DNA of 64,000 bases from Meishania litoralis (GCF_042611095.1 NZ_JBHFPV010000001.1:1972380-2036379); one strand, 5' to 3'. Counted from the stretch's first letter, positions 43,458 to 53,366 are shown. Notes: a model not told the origin generated them from the sequence alone. Made by a program: numbers and translations.

Positions 43458-44333
43458 TTATTCAATTTTTAGACGTTCTTTTAAGGTTCTCATCATATAA
43501 ATGTTCGCTTTCCATTGATCGGCCACGGGCATGCGGGTATAGGGTAGGGTTGGCATATAATCCGCCGGGCCGAATTCAGTTGTTATGGTAAAGACATCTC
43601 TTGTTTTCCATTTTTTTCTGATGATATTTTCCCAGATATCCAAATGTCGATCAACGGCCTTTTTCCATTCAGGAGCTTCGGGATCGTTCACCTGTGGCCC
43701 TTCGGCGTGGCCGATCCTGGCATGGATGTGGTGAGAACGGTCTATGATTTCCTCCAATTCATTGTCCTGATTTTGCAACAACGATTCGTGCACGACCATC
43801 CAATGGCTGATATCCAAGGTCAATTTTAGGTCGGGAATCTTTTGCACGTATTTTTTTGTGTCCGGCAGATTGTAACTAAACCGGCCGCGGTGGGTTTCAT
43901 GGTAAACGGGAATGTTGTTTTCTTTGGCAATATTATTGGCCGCATCGATAAAGGCCCTGTTCTGCTCAAAGGTAAAAAAGTCGCTACCCGTATGGCAATT
44001 GATATACGCAGGTTTCCAGGAGATCAAGGTCTTGAAATGTTCGGTATAGGCTTTGAGACTTTCTTCGAAGGGAAGCGATTTGTTGGTACCGTTCAAAAAT
44101 CCGACTTTGAGCCCATACTTATTTAAAGCCGCCTTTAGTTCTTCTTGGCTTTTTTTATCGGAAGGAAACCAGGTTTCGAGTCCGTCATATCCAGAAGCTT
44201 TTGTTTTTTCACAAAAAGCGTCCCAGGAAATATTTCGGCCCCAATCGGTCTGGAAGAATTGCAATTGTTTTTTTTCTTGGGAAAAAGTGGTTAGGTAAAA
44301 AAATGTGAATGTGACTAGTAGTAGTTGTTTCAT
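43458..44333 (-). CDS. Secreted sugar phosphate isomerase/epimerase-like TIM barrel
   Basis: This 291-residue protein has a signal peptide (ending TTFSQ) and a xylose-isomerase-like TIM barrel (ISWDAFCEKTKASGYDGLET; LTLDISHWMVVHE; ITTEFGPADYMP). Metal-ligand residues of the fold are in YHETHRGRFSYN and the ISHW and TEFG strands. Export of such an enzyme is characteristic of clusters handling unusual sugars in Bacteroidota and Planctomycetes. The precise reaction is unknown. It lies 12 bp from the DUF2231 gene. Confidence 0.85.
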   Translation of the reverse strand: MKQLLLVTFTFFYLTTFSQEKKQLQFFQTDWGRNISWDAFCEKTKASGYDGLETWFPSDKKSQEELKAALNKYGLKVGFLNGTNKSLPFEESLKAYTEHFKTLISWKPAYINCHTGSDFFTFEQNRAFIDAANNIAKENNIPVYHETHRGRFSYNLPDTKKYVQKIPDLKLTLDISHWMVVHESLLQNQDNELEEIIDRSHHIHARIGHAEGPQVNDPEAPEWKKAVDRHLDIWENIIRKKWKTRDVFTITTEFGPADYMPTLPYTRMPVADQWKANIYMMRTLKERLKIE

Positions 44334-44430
44334 TAAGTTGGTTTTGATTTTTTCGAGACTTGCTCTTTTTGACCAATATGACCTAAAAATGGTAGATCAA
44401 TTCATTTTCGATGATAATGGTTTCATATCA

Positions 44431-45945
44431 TTACGCCAAAATCTCTTTGATCACCTCGCCCTCTACATCGGTCAGGCGAAATCGTCTTCCCTGAAATTCA
44501 TAGGTGAATCGTTCGTGGTCGAAACCGAGTAATTGCAATATTGTGGCATGAACGTCGTGCACCGATACCCGGCCTTCAATACCCGAAAATCCGATGTCAT
44601 CAGTTTTACCGTGAGAAGCACCTTTTTTGATGCCGCCACCGGCCATCCACATGGTAAATGCATCACCATGATGATCACGGCCTTTATAGGCCATTTCTTT
44701 ATTGCCCCTGTTTTCTTGCATGGGCGTACGGCCGAATTCGCCGCCCCAAACGATCAGGGTTTCATCCAACAGTCCTCTTTGTTTCAAATCGAGGATCAAA
44801 GCGGTTATCGGTCTATCGATCTCACGACATTTGTTGCGAAGGCCCATATCGATGGAGCCTTCGCGAATGTTACCGTGGGTATCCCATCCCCAGTCGAACA
44901 ACTGTACGAAACGCACCCCGTCTTCGACCAACTTTCTGGCCAAAAGGCAATTATTGGCGAACGATTCCTTGCCAGGTTCGACCCCGTACATCTGTTTGAT
45001 ATGCTCAGGCTCGTTGTTGATGTTCATGACCTCGGGTACGGCAATCTGCATGCGATATGCCATTTCGTATTGATTGATCCGCGCCAAAATTTCGGGGTCG
45101 GCATATTTGGCGTATTCCTCTTTATTGATTTTGTTTATGGCATCGATAGTATTTTTTTTGAGATTTCTAGAAACCCCTTTAGGGTCTTCAATATATAGAA
45201 CGGGATCTCCTTTGGATCGGCATTGCACCCCTTGGTAGACCGATGGCAAAAACCCGCTGCCCCAGACACTTTTTCCTGCGTCGGGGGTGTTGCCCCCTGA
45301 GGTCAGTACAACAAACCCGGGAAGGTTTTGATTCTCGGAACCCAGTCCGTAGGTTGCCCAGGCACCAATGCTTGGTCGGCCCAATCGGGCACTGCCCGTA
45401 TGCATGAACAGTTGTGCCGGCCCATGGTTGAACTGATCGGTGTGCACGGCTTTCAAGAATGCGACTTCATCGATTACCTTTTTGAAATGGGGTAGAAAAT
45501 TCGACACCCAATTGCCCGATTCGCCCTCTTGCTTGAATTCGGCCTGTGGCCCCATCAACTTGGGCGTACCTTTGATAAAGGCGAATTTTTTTCCTTCCAA
45601 CAACGATTGCGGGCAATCTTGTCCATCATATTTATGAAGTTCGGGCTTATAGTCGAACATCTCCAATTGGGAAGGAGCTCCGGCCATGTGCAGGTAGATG
45701 ACCGATTTTACTTTTGGGGCGAATGGAGGGGGCAAGGTAGCCAAGGGATTTAGGTCACGTTCGGAAAACGCCATCTGCATTTTCTTAGCAGGCTTGCTCA
45801 ACGGATCGCATGCCATAAAAATGGAACTCAAGGCGAGTCCGCCCATACCTTGGGCGCAACTTTTTATAAAATGCCTTCGGGTCTTGGCCTGCACCTCGCG
45901 TGCCAATTTTTCTTGGATCAGTCTTTCGATTTGGTCTTTCATCAA
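44431..45945 (-). CDS. DUF1501 sulfatase-like protein
   Basis: A 504-residue protein with a Tat-type signal (TRRHFIKSCAQGMGGLALSS) and a lipobox-like Cys soon after (IFMAC). DUF1501 body: SVIYLHMAGAPSQLEMFDYK, FDWGWDTHGNIREGS, WGGEFGRTPMQENRG and GRDHHGDAFTMWMAGG, which hold the metal-type Asp/His residues of the alkaline-phosphatase-like superfamily. Such proteins are almost always paired with DUF1553 proteins, as here with a 4-bp overlap. The biochemical activity is not established. Confidence 0.93.
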   Translation of the reverse strand: MMKDQIERLIQEKLAREVQAKTRRHFIKSCAQGMGGLALSSIFMACDPLSKPAKKMQMAFSERDLNPLATLPPPFAPKVKSVIYLHMAGAPSQLEMFDYKPELHKYDGQDCPQSLLEGKKFAFIKGTPKLMGPQAEFKQEGESGNWVSNFLPHFKKVIDEVAFLKAVHTDQFNHGPAQLFMHTGSARLGRPSIGAWATYGLGSENQNLPGFVVLTSGGNTPDAGKSVWGSGFLPSVYQGVQCRSKGDPVLYIEDPKGVSRNLKKNTIDAINKINKEEYAKYADPEILARINQYEMAYRMQIAVPEVMNINNEPEHIKQMYGVEPGKESFANNCLLARKLVEDGVRFVQLFDWGWDTHGNIREGSIDMGLRNKCREIDRPITALILDLKQRGLLDETLIVWGGEFGRTPMQENRGNKEMAYKGRDHHGDAFTMWMAGGGIKKGASHGKTDDIGFSGIEGRVSVHDVHATILQLLGFDHERFTYEFQGRRFRLTDVEGEVIKEILA

Positions 45946-48683
45946 GCTTTCGTTAAAAATTCATCCAAATTCATTATGGCATTGGCCACTATGGTCAACG
46001 CACTCAATTCCGGTGTTGGGCGTTCCTCCAAATGCAGGAACATTTCGGTTGCTTCGTTATTTTTGGCAAACTCGGCCAACGAATTTTGATACAGATCTTT
46101 CAATGCGTTCAAAGTCATAGGTTCGATTGCCGAAAAAGTGGCATTCTCATAAGCTTGGGCAATGCTTTTTTCGATATTATCGGCGACTTGTGAATTCTTT
46201 GCCAATTCATAGGCGGCCTCGAGAAATACAGGGTCGTTGAGGGTTACCAAGGCCTGTAAGGGTGTATTGGTCGGCGTTCTTCGGATTATGCACACCTCGC
46301 GACTGCCCGCATCAAAGGTCAGGAAAGAAGGGTAGGGACTTGTGCGTTTCAAATAGGTGTAAATACCCCTTCTATAACGATCTTCGCCCTTGCTCTCTTG
46401 CCACTTGTCACCATTGTAGACTGTTTGCCATACGCCCTCCGGTTGCGGCGGCATGACCCCCGGACCGTACATTTTGTCGCTCAATAAACCGGATACGGCC
46501 ATGGCCTGATCACGAATGGCTTCGGCGCCCAAGCGTATTCTCGGTCCTCGGGCGTATAGTTCGTTCTCTGGATCTAATTGGTACATTTCAGGAGTGCTTT
46601 CCGAACTTTGTCGATAGGTACCCGATAGGGTAATTTCCTTCACCAGCGATTTGATGCTCCAATTGTGTTCGTTCATAAAACGCAACGAAAGCCAGTCTAG
46701 CAGTGCCGGGTGCGAAGGTGGTTCAGATTGCGACCCGATATCCTCTATGGTCGAAACCAAACCTCGCCCATAAATCTGATGCCAGACCCTGTTGACCAGT
46801 GTGCGTGCGGTCAAGGGGTTCTTTTTGTCAACGATCCATTTTGACAACCCCAATCGATTTTTAGCCCATTCTTGATTCCATGTGTTCAAACTTTCCGGCG
46901 TGCCAGGTTGTACCGTGTCGGTCTTGTCCAAAAAACTACCTCGATTGAAAAGTTGCGTCGTCCGTTTCATATAATCGGGATTCTCTGACATAATGGGTAC
47001 GGTTTCGGTCTTTGCATTCAGAGCGTCCGTAAACATGGTGTTAATGCCGGCCCATCCGGGTTCGTCCTTACCGGGAATGTCTTCGATGAAACCTACCCAA
47101 TAGAGATTGAGAATGTTGATCTCTTTCGCAATGGCGTCGTTCTGGGTCTCGAGATAGAGGTTGGTTTTCTTGTCTATTTTTTCAAGAGGAAACCGCGAAG
47201 TTACCAGCCCATCTGATTTGTTCAATGTGAATTGTGCCAAAACCCTGCCTTCGGCATTCTTTTCACGAATCGTCATTTTGGTACCGTTGTAATGCGAGCG
47301 ATAGTTCAGATATACAAAACCGGCATTTCGCGTATGGGCATCTTCCATGATGAGGTTGCCGTCATCCCAGAAAACCACTGAAGCATGGTCGTCATAGACG
47401 CTGTTTTTGAATTCCTTGAAAAAATGCGATTTATAGACCGGTTCGGTAAACCATAAGAAATCTTTGTAGGTCTTCAGTGATTTTTCATTGCCATGTTTTG
47501 CGACCCACTCGATAACCTTATCGACTTTCTTTTGTTGTTCGGGGGTATAGAATTTCAACAAGGGCGATTCACTTGGAGTGTCCTCATCCCGGGTATTATT
47601 GAAAAAGGCCATTAGATTGTAATAGTCTTTGTGCTTAAAGGGGTCATAAGGGTGGCCGTGACACTGTACACACTCCATAGTCGTGCTTTGCCACACCGAA
47701 AAGGTGGTGTTAATACGGTCGATGACGGTGGCCACGCGATATTCCTCGTCATCGGTACCGCCTTCGTCATTGTTCATCGTATTTCTATGGAAGGCCGTGG
47801 CGATCAATTGGTCCATCGATGGGTCGGGCAAAAGATCTCCGGCCAGTTGCTCGATCGTAAACCGGTCATAGGGCATATCTTGGTTGAACGCTTTGATCAC
47901 CCAATCTCGGTATTGCCATATCGATCTGCCCATATCCTTTTCATAACCTTTTGAATCGGCATATCGCGCCAGGTCGAGCCACCAGGTCGCCCATTTTTCG
48001 CCATAGGTTTTTTGTGCCAAAAGACTATCGATATAGGCTTCATATGAAAGATCACCTTCTTCAAAGCGTTTTAATAAATCAGGATTAGGCGGCAACCCGG
48101 TAATATCCAATGCGGCTCTTCTGGCGATAATATTTTTCTCGGCCTGATGGTTGGGAGTCAACTGATTTTCATCCAATTTGGCCAAAATGAAATTGTCGAT
48201 ATCGTTTTTCAGAAAATCGGAAGCTTCTTCAGGGGCAAACCCCGCTTCTGCGGTAATTGCCGGAACCCCGACCTTTTCAGGAAGCGAATACGCCCAGTGC
48301 CCGCCCCATTCTGCACCTTGGTCGATCCAGCGGGTAAGCAAATCTATTTCCTCGTCAGATAATTTTGGATGTTCATAGGGCATGCGAAGTTCGGGGTCAT
48401 CTTCGTGCAACCTTTTGATCAATTCACTGCCAGAAGCGTCCCCGCGTATTATGGCAGGTTTGCCAGATTTGGTTTCCGCGAAGGCATCTTCCTCGAACAA
48501 GAGGCTAAAGCCACCATTCTTTTTGACCCCGCCATGACATGAAATGCACTTATTATTGAGAATAGGCTTTACCTGAGTGCTGAAATCGACCTTTTTAGAG
48601 GAAGAAGAGCAACTTTCCGTCAAAATAATTGCCAGCAAGCAAGCAACACTAAAATAACTTTTTACAACCAATTTATTCTTCAT
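45942..48683 (-). CDS. Large PSCyt1-DUF1549-DUF1553 cytochrome-type lipoprotein
   Basis: A 913-residue protein: lipoprotein signal (SVACLLAIILTESC), cytochrome domain (NNKCISCHGGVKKNGGFSLL, near 45), DUF1549 (about 150-365) with a second haem-type motif CVQCHGHPYDPF, and the C-terminal DUF1553 (about 560-850; RTLVNRVWHQIYGRGLV, RTPTNTPLQALVTLNDP). ATG 48681-48683 is chosen because a further-upstream start would precede the signal. These proteins abound in Planctomycetes and are proposed to act in periplasmic oxidation of complex carbohydrates. Operonic with DUF1501 (4-bp overlap). Confidence 0.94.
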   Translation of the reverse strand: MKNKLVVKSYFSVACLLAIILTESCSSSSKKVDFSTQVKPILNNKCISCHGGVKKNGGFSLLFEEDAFAETKSGKPAIIRGDASGSELIKRLHEDDPELRMPYEHPKLSDEEIDLLTRWIDQGAEWGGHWAYSLPEKVGVPAITAEAGFAPEEASDFLKNDIDNFILAKLDENQLTPNHQAEKNIIARRAALDITGLPPNPDLLKRFEEGDLSYEAYIDSLLAQKTYGEKWATWWLDLARYADSKGYEKDMGRSIWQYRDWVIKAFNQDMPYDRFTIEQLAGDLLPDPSMDQLIATAFHRNTMNNDEGGTDDEEYRVATVIDRINTTFSVWQSTTMECVQCHGHPYDPFKHKDYYNLMAFFNNTRDEDTPSESPLLKFYTPEQQKKVDKVIEWVAKHGNEKSLKTYKDFLWFTEPVYKSHFFKEFKNSVYDDHASVVFWDDGNLIMEDAHTRNAGFVYLNYRSHYNGTKMTIREKNAEGRVLAQFTLNKSDGLVTSRFPLEKIDKKTNLYLETQNDAIAKEINILNLYWVGFIEDIPGKDEPGWAGINTMFTDALNAKTETVPIMSENPDYMKRTTQLFNRGSFLDKTDTVQPGTPESLNTWNQEWAKNRLGLSKWIVDKKNPLTARTLVNRVWHQIYGRGLVSTIEDIGSQSEPPSHPALLDWLSLRFMNEHNWSIKSLVKEITLSGTYRQSSESTPEMYQLDPENELYARGPRIRLGAEAIRDQAMAVSGLLSDKMYGPGVMPPQPEGVWQTVYNGDKWQESKGEDRYRRGIYTYLKRTSPYPSFLTFDAGSREVCIIRRTPTNTPLQALVTLNDPVFLEAAYELAKNSQVADNIEKSIAQAYENATFSAIEPMTLNALKDLYQNSLAEFAKNNEATEMFLHLEERPTPELSALTIVANAIMNLDEFLTKA

Positions 48684-48809
48684 GGTACACTTACAGTTTG
48701 GCCTTGATTCCACTCATAAATATAGCGAATTTAAAGGGTATGTAAAATCTGGGCCAGGTCGGTTGGCCAAGATTTTTGCGAAAACCATCAAAATTGACAA
48801 AACGTCGTT

Positions 48810-51107
48810 CTAACGCTTTGGTTCAAACCGAATAATTTTGCCGGGTTTTGCTTGTACAGAGATGATATCACCTTCGATCATTTCATATTCTGAAGTACAC
48901 TTAAAGCTAGTTTTGGAAAACGGATTTTTCAATTTCAATTCGCCACCTTTTTCAGATCGTACCTTTATTTTTTCTATGGTACCATTTTTTAAGACGGCCG
49001 AAACCAGAAAGGCACCCTCTGCTCTTAAATTTTCAAAAGAAGCATTTTTCCAATCGACCGGAATAGAAGGAAAAACATGAACCGCTCCCGTATGGCTCTG
49101 TAACAACATTTCTTGAAGGCCGGCGGCAAAGGCAAAATTTCCTTCCAGGGTAAAGGGGCGATAGGTAAAATCGGAATATCCTTTTCCTGATTGGTCGCCA
49201 TTGACATGAAAACTGTTCGGTAAGCAAAAACTCGTCGCGAATGTTTTCAAGGCCTCGGCCGCACCGTTTCCGTCAAAGGCCCTGGCCTTCATATTCGCAA
49301 GCCAGCTAAAGGAGTAGCCGACCCATTGCGAAGAACCTATAGCATCTAAAGTGTTTATGGTCCGCTGGATTGCTTTCCTGTCATTTTCGCCCTTTGAAAA
49401 ATCAATGATTCCCAACGGATGGTACCCGATCTGGTGTGAAAAATGCCGATGTGATTCTTCGTACGGTACGCCAGGTGCAAATAGGAGTCCGGTTTTATCA
49501 TCGATGGCCAATGAGGGCCATGCTGCACGTAGTTTTTTCCATTTGTCGGCTTCTTCATTTTGGCCGAGCTCCGCGGCAAGCTCCGCGGCTTTTTCGTATG
49601 TCCATAGAATCAAGGCCAAATCAAAATTGGTGGTTTCGCCGAACCACGCTTCCCTACTGTTGTTATGGATTTCAGGACTCGAACTTATGGGCAGTTTTCG
49701 TTGTCCATTTTCATCCTTCTTTGAAATGGCATCGAGGAAAATTGCGACATCCTTTATCCATGGGTAGGCTTTTTCCTTTAAAAATTTCTTGTCCATGGAA
49801 TAACGCCAGTGCAGGTAAAAATGATGAGCGAGCCAGGCCGACACGGTAGGGCCGAAGGAATATTGGATCCATCCGCCCATAGGTTCTCCGGTCAAGGTGG
49901 TCACACCGGGCACGTTGATACCCTCAGCTTCATAATAGTCGGAAGTGTATTTTTTGAAGCTATCTCGATACTTCCACAACCAGTTTATGAAGCCCGTTTC
50001 CTCGGTCAGGTGATTGCCCGAATAAGCCGGCCAATAGCTAAGTTGCGTATTGAGATCGTGATGAAAATCGCCTTTCCACGGGGGCAATTTTCCGTTGTCG
50101 GCCGTCCAAACCGCCTGCAGCGAAATCGGAGGTGCCATAGCACGCGCTACCGAACCAAATTTGTATTGTTCGAGATACCATTGTTTTTCTAAAATTTTGT
50201 CGGGAATTGCCAAAGACGATTTTGACCAAAATTCATTCCACCAAATATTATGGGATTTGAAGGCATTTGTAAAACCTTGTTCTTTTTGTTGAAGAACGAT
50301 ATCCACGGCCCGAGATGCTTTTTCGGAAGTATATTCGGCACTGATGCTCCAAATTCCGGTAAGGGATTCCGACCTCTTTTCCTGTTCCGCGTGAACTTGA
50401 TATTTGAAGCCGCCCCATCCCTCTTGAAGATACGTTGCTGAATTGTCGTTTTTTGCGCTTTTTCCTTGGGGATATGCGAGCCTTCGAAGATCTTGGCCGG
50501 TCACAGGGTTGTCCTCAAGACTTTCTCCCGGGGTATTATAGGCCGGGGGGATCAATTCATAAGGCAATGATTTCGCAAGACCCTCAAAACGATACCATCC
50601 CGTGGGTTCGGTGGCATGAACGAAGGTCAAAAGTCGCACTCCGTTTTTCCACTTGACCTCGCAAATGGCATTTTTTATGTACAGATGTACATAGGCCACT
50701 TCTCCCAAAGATGAAATATCGAATTCCAGGGCCGCTCCCGGAATTTTCGAAGGCGCCGGACTTTTATCGTAGGGGACATCGAACCGATTTTGTACTTCTT
50801 TATAAGTGTCTTTTTTCCATTGTTCGTACACCCAGCTGTATTTCCATTCGGGGGTTTTGAGATTTTCCATGGGGCGAAGGTCCCAAAGGTCTGCACGATC
50901 TAATGAAAATCGGAGATTGCCTTCTTTTTTCCAAATGAGGGCACCCAACAGACCATTGCCCAAAGGGATGGCCTCGTCCCAAGTGTCGGCCAAATTTTCA
51001 AAGTGCAAGTCGTGGGGCGATTCTTGAAGATCGATCGGGGTTTGCCCGAATAGATTGCAGGTAAAAACAAAAATGAATAGGGTCAGAATTTTGCTCAGGT
51101 AGTCCAT
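48810..51107 (-). CDS. GH95-family glycoside hydrolase (alpha-L-fucosidase-like)
   Basis: A 765-residue secreted enzyme (signal peptide about 1-22, ending LFGQ). N-terminal domain: WDEAIPLGNGLLGALIWKKE. The alpha/alpha-barrel has HDLNTQLSYWPAYSGNHLTE and SSSPEIHNN, matching the regions of GH95 catalytic Asn and Glu. C-terminal LEGNFAFAAGLQEMLLQSHT and VFPSIPVDWKNASF are typical. GH95 enzymes release alpha-L-fucose or alpha-L-galactose by inversion. Together with the isomerase-like and cytochrome proteins downstream, breakdown of a fucose- or galactose-containing glycan is a fair guess. Confidence 0.88.
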   Translation of the reverse strand: MDYLSKILTLFIFVFTCNLFGQTPIDLQESPHDLHFENLADTWDEAIPLGNGLLGALIWKKEGNLRFSLDRADLWDLRPMENLKTPEWKYSWVYEQWKKDTYKEVQNRFDVPYDKSPAPSKIPGAALEFDISSLGEVAYVHLYIKNAICEVKWKNGVRLLTFVHATEPTGWYRFEGLAKSLPYELIPPAYNTPGESLEDNPVTGQDLRRLAYPQGKSAKNDNSATYLQEGWGGFKYQVHAEQEKRSESLTGIWSISAEYTSEKASRAVDIVLQQKEQGFTNAFKSHNIWWNEFWSKSSLAIPDKILEKQWYLEQYKFGSVARAMAPPISLQAVWTADNGKLPPWKGDFHHDLNTQLSYWPAYSGNHLTEETGFINWLWKYRDSFKKYTSDYYEAEGINVPGVTTLTGEPMGGWIQYSFGPTVSAWLAHHFYLHWRYSMDKKFLKEKAYPWIKDVAIFLDAISKKDENGQRKLPISSSPEIHNNSREAWFGETTNFDLALILWTYEKAAELAAELGQNEEADKWKKLRAAWPSLAIDDKTGLLFAPGVPYEESHRHFSHQIGYHPLGIIDFSKGENDRKAIQRTINTLDAIGSSQWVGYSFSWLANMKARAFDGNGAAEALKTFATSFCLPNSFHVNGDQSGKGYSDFTYRPFTLEGNFAFAAGLQEMLLQSHTGAVHVFPSIPVDWKNASFENLRAEGAFLVSAVLKNGTIEKIKVRSEKGGELKLKNPFSKTSFKCTSEYEMIEGDIISVQAKPGKIIRFEPKR

Positions 51108-51167
51108 ACCCTAAACTAATGACAATTTGCGAAACCGCAAACACTTATTGGGTTATAGTTGGTTAGG

Positions 51168-51245
51168 GATTCCTCTGGGACTCGAAATGACAAAGCAAAG
51201 ACTTTTGTCATTCCGAGCGAAGTACAACGGAGCGAGGAATCTCAT
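51168..51245. repeat. Left palindromic repeat flanking the GIY-YIG gene
   Basis: GGATTCCTCTGGGACTCGAA ... ATGACAAAG-caaaga-CTTTTGTCAT ... GAGCGAGGAATCTC is a long interrupted hairpin. Its right half (TTTTGTCATTCCGAGCG ... GAGGAATCTCA) is found inverted after the gene. Similar short elements are dispersed between genes in many Bacteroidota (from memory). Confidence 0.8.
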
Positions 51246-51277
51246 ACAATATGCTTAATCTTTGTTATTTTACAACT

Positions 51278-51604
51278 ATGTTCAGAGGTCAAGGTTATCA
51301 TGTTTATCATGTGTACATAATAACGAACAAGAATCGAACGGTTCTTTACACTGGAGTTACCAATTATCTGGCCAAGCGATTATATCAACATGTCGAAAAT
51401 GCAAAGACGGGCAAAAAGACGTTTACCGCAATGTATAAATGCAACCATCTATTGTATTATGAAAAGTTCGAATGGATACATGATGCCATAGCACGCGAAA
51501 AAGAAATCAAAGGTTGGCGTCGCGAAAAGAAGGTCGCTTTGATAAAAATAATCAACCCCGAATTGAATTTTTTGGAATACCTGTTTCCCTACAACGCTCA
51601 TTGA
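51278..51604 (+). CDS. GIY-YIG nuclease family protein
   Basis: A 108-residue protein of the UrvC/GIY-YIG type. The catalytic motif reads YHVYIITNKNRTVLYTGVTN (VYI ... LYTG), followed by the usual Arg in LAKRLYQH, a Tyr-rich helix (LLYYEKFEWIHDAIAREKEI) and NPELNFLEY at the end. Genes of this kind are frequent in Bacteroidota, of unknown role. Start at ATG 51278; ATG 51251 would add nine residues. The gene is tightly held between inverted repeats, and its stop codon TGA is itself the first three bases of the right repeat (TGAGATTCC). Confidence 0.9.
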   Translation: MFRGQGYHVYHVYIITNKNRTVLYTGVTNYLAKRLYQHVENAKTGKKTFTAMYKCNHLLYYEKFEWIHDAIAREKEIKGWRREKKVALIKIINPELNFLEYLFPYNAH

Positions 51605-51672
51605 GATTCCTCCTTTGTCGGAATGACAAAAATTAATCAAAGGTGAGAATTTCTACTCGTCGGAATGACAAG
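51602..51672. repeat. Right repeat flanking the GIY-YIG gene (inverted relative to left)
   Basis: TGAGATTCCTCCTTTGTCGG, continuing AATGACAAA, is the inverted counterpart of TTTTGTCATTCCGAGCG ... GAGGAATCTCA on the left. A second CGTCGGAATGACAAG follows at 51658-51672, suggesting a decayed longer palindrome. Confidence 0.8.
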
Positions 51673-51674
51673 TT

Positions 51675-53366
51675 TTAAGAACCAAGTTCCACAACAAGTC
51701 CTTCATCGGTCTTTTCGACTTTGGCCAAATTGTTCTTGGTCAGCTCTTTAATGGACTTGTCCCATTTTTTATTCGAAAGTCCCGACTGTTCCTTTAAAGC
51801 GTTCAAAGGAAGTTTTTCAGCTTTTTTCAAAGTCTCAAAAACCATTTTGGCGTCGTCGCTAAGATCCATTTGTTTGCGCTCGGGTCGCATCTGTGGGAAG
51901 AACAACACCTCTTGTATCGATGAATTATTGGTCAATAGCATGACCAAACGGTCGATTCCGATACCGATGCCCGAGGTCGGCGGCATGCCATATTCAAGTG
52001 CGCGTAGAAAATCTTGATCGATGAACATGGCCTCGTCATCACCTTTTTCCGAAAGTTTCAATTGTTCTTCGAACCGTTCGCGTTGATCGATAGGGTCGTT
52101 CAGCTCTGAATAGGCATTGGCCAATTCCTTGCCATTGACCATCAGTTCGAAACGTTCGGTCAGGGCAGGATTCGAGCGATGCTCTTTCGTCAACGGACTC
52201 ATCTCCTTAGGGTAGTCGATGATAAATGTAGGCTGAATGTAGTGGTGCTCGCATTTTTCGCCAAAAATCTCATCGATGAGTTTGCCGATACCCATGCTGT
52301 CATCGACTTCGATGCCTAGATTTTGGGCCGTCTTTCGTAATTCGTTTTCATTCATTCCGGATACGTCGATACCCGTATGTATTTTGATGGCCTCCAAGAT
52401 AGGAACCCTTGGGTAAGGTGCCTTGAACTCGATTTCATGTTCGCCCACCTTGACCTTGGTGCTTGCGTTGGCATCGATGGCCACCTTTTCAAGCAATTGT
52501 TCGGTCGTGTCCATCATCCAATTGTAATCCTTATAGGCCACGTAGAGTTCCATTACCGTAAACTCGGGGTTATGGGTACGATCCATTCCTTCGTTGCGAA
52601 AATCCTTTGAGAATTCATAAACCCCATCGAATCCGCCAACTATCAACCGTTTCAGATAAAGTTCGTTGGCAATGCGCAAATACAAAGGAATGTCCAGTGC
52701 ATTGTGGTGCGTTAAAAACGGACGTGCCGCGGCACCTCCGGGAATGGGCTGTAAAATGGGTGTTTCGACTTCTAGATACCCCTTTTCGTTATAAAATTCG
52801 CGAATACTGTTGGTAATCTTGGTGCGTTTGATAAAAGTTGCCTTGACCTTCGGATTAACCGTAAGATCGACATAGCGTTGACGGTAGCGCAACTCTGGAT
52901 CGTTGAATTCGTCATATATGTTGCCCTCGGCATCTTTTTTAGGCAGCGGTAAGGGTCGGAGTGACTTGCTCAGCAACGAAAAGTTTTTGACCAAAACCGT
53001 TTTTTCCCCGACCTGGGTGGTGAAAAGTTCGCCCTCGACGCCGATGATATCGCCAATGTCGAGCAGCTTTTTATAGACTTCGTTATATTGGGTCTTGTCT
53101 TCTCCCGGGCAGATTTCGTCACGGTTGAAATAGACCTGTATACGGCCCTCGCCATCCTGCAATTCGGCAAAGGAGGCTTTTCCCTGAATTCTGCGCGACA
53201 TCAGCCTTCCGGCAATTACCACCTTTTTTCCTTCGGAATAATCATTTTTGATACTCTTTGAAGTGGCATCTACGGGGTAAAGAGCAGCAGGGTACGGGTC
53301 GATGCCCATTGCCCGTAATTTGTTCAGTTTTTCCCTTCTTACGATTTCTTGTTCCGAAAGTTGCAT
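51675..53366 (-). CDS. lysS: Lysyl-tRNA synthetase (class II)
   Basis: The 563-residue class II enzyme charges tRNA-Lys. It shows the N-terminal OB-fold anticodon-binding domain (about 55-165; VVIAGRLMSRRIQGKASFAE), motif 2 (DFRNEGMDRTHNPEFTVMEL) and motif 3 (GMPPTSGIGIGIDRLVMLLT). The C-terminal 60 residues (QMDLSDDAKMVFETLKK ...) extend beyond the usual end near 500. A textbook promoter lies at 53387-53417. Confidence 0.97.
   Translation of the reverse strand: MQLSEQEIVRREKLNKLRAMGIDPYPAALYPVDATSKSIKNDYSEGKKVVIAGRLMSRRIQGKASFAELQDGEGRIQVYFNRDEICPGEDKTQYNEVYKKLLDIGDIIGVEGELFTTQVGEKTVLVKNFSLLSKSLRPLPLPKKDAEGNIYDEFNDPELRYRQRYVDLTVNPKVKATFIKRTKITNSIREFYNEKGYLEVETPILQPIPGGAAARPFLTHHNALDIPLYLRIANELYLKRLIVGGFDGVYEFSKDFRNEGMDRTHNPEFTVMELYVAYKDYNWMMDTTEQLLEKVAIDANASTKVKVGEHEIEFKAPYPRVPILEAIKIHTGIDVSGMNENELRKTAQNLGIEVDDSMGIGKLIDEIFGEKCEHHYIQPTFIIDYPKEMSPLTKEHRSNPALTERFELMVNGKELANAYSELNDPIDQRERFEEQLKLSEKGDDEAMFIDQDFLRALEYGMPPTSGIGIGIDRLVMLLTNNSSIQEVLFFPQMRPERKQMDLSDDAKMVFETLKKAEKLPLNALKEQSGLSNKKWDKSIKELTKNNLAKVEKTDEGLVVELGS

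Noticed and set aside
44533..45198. Plus-strand frame of 221 codons
   Set aside because: It lies entirely antisense to the DUF1501 gene, whose motifs are unambiguous.
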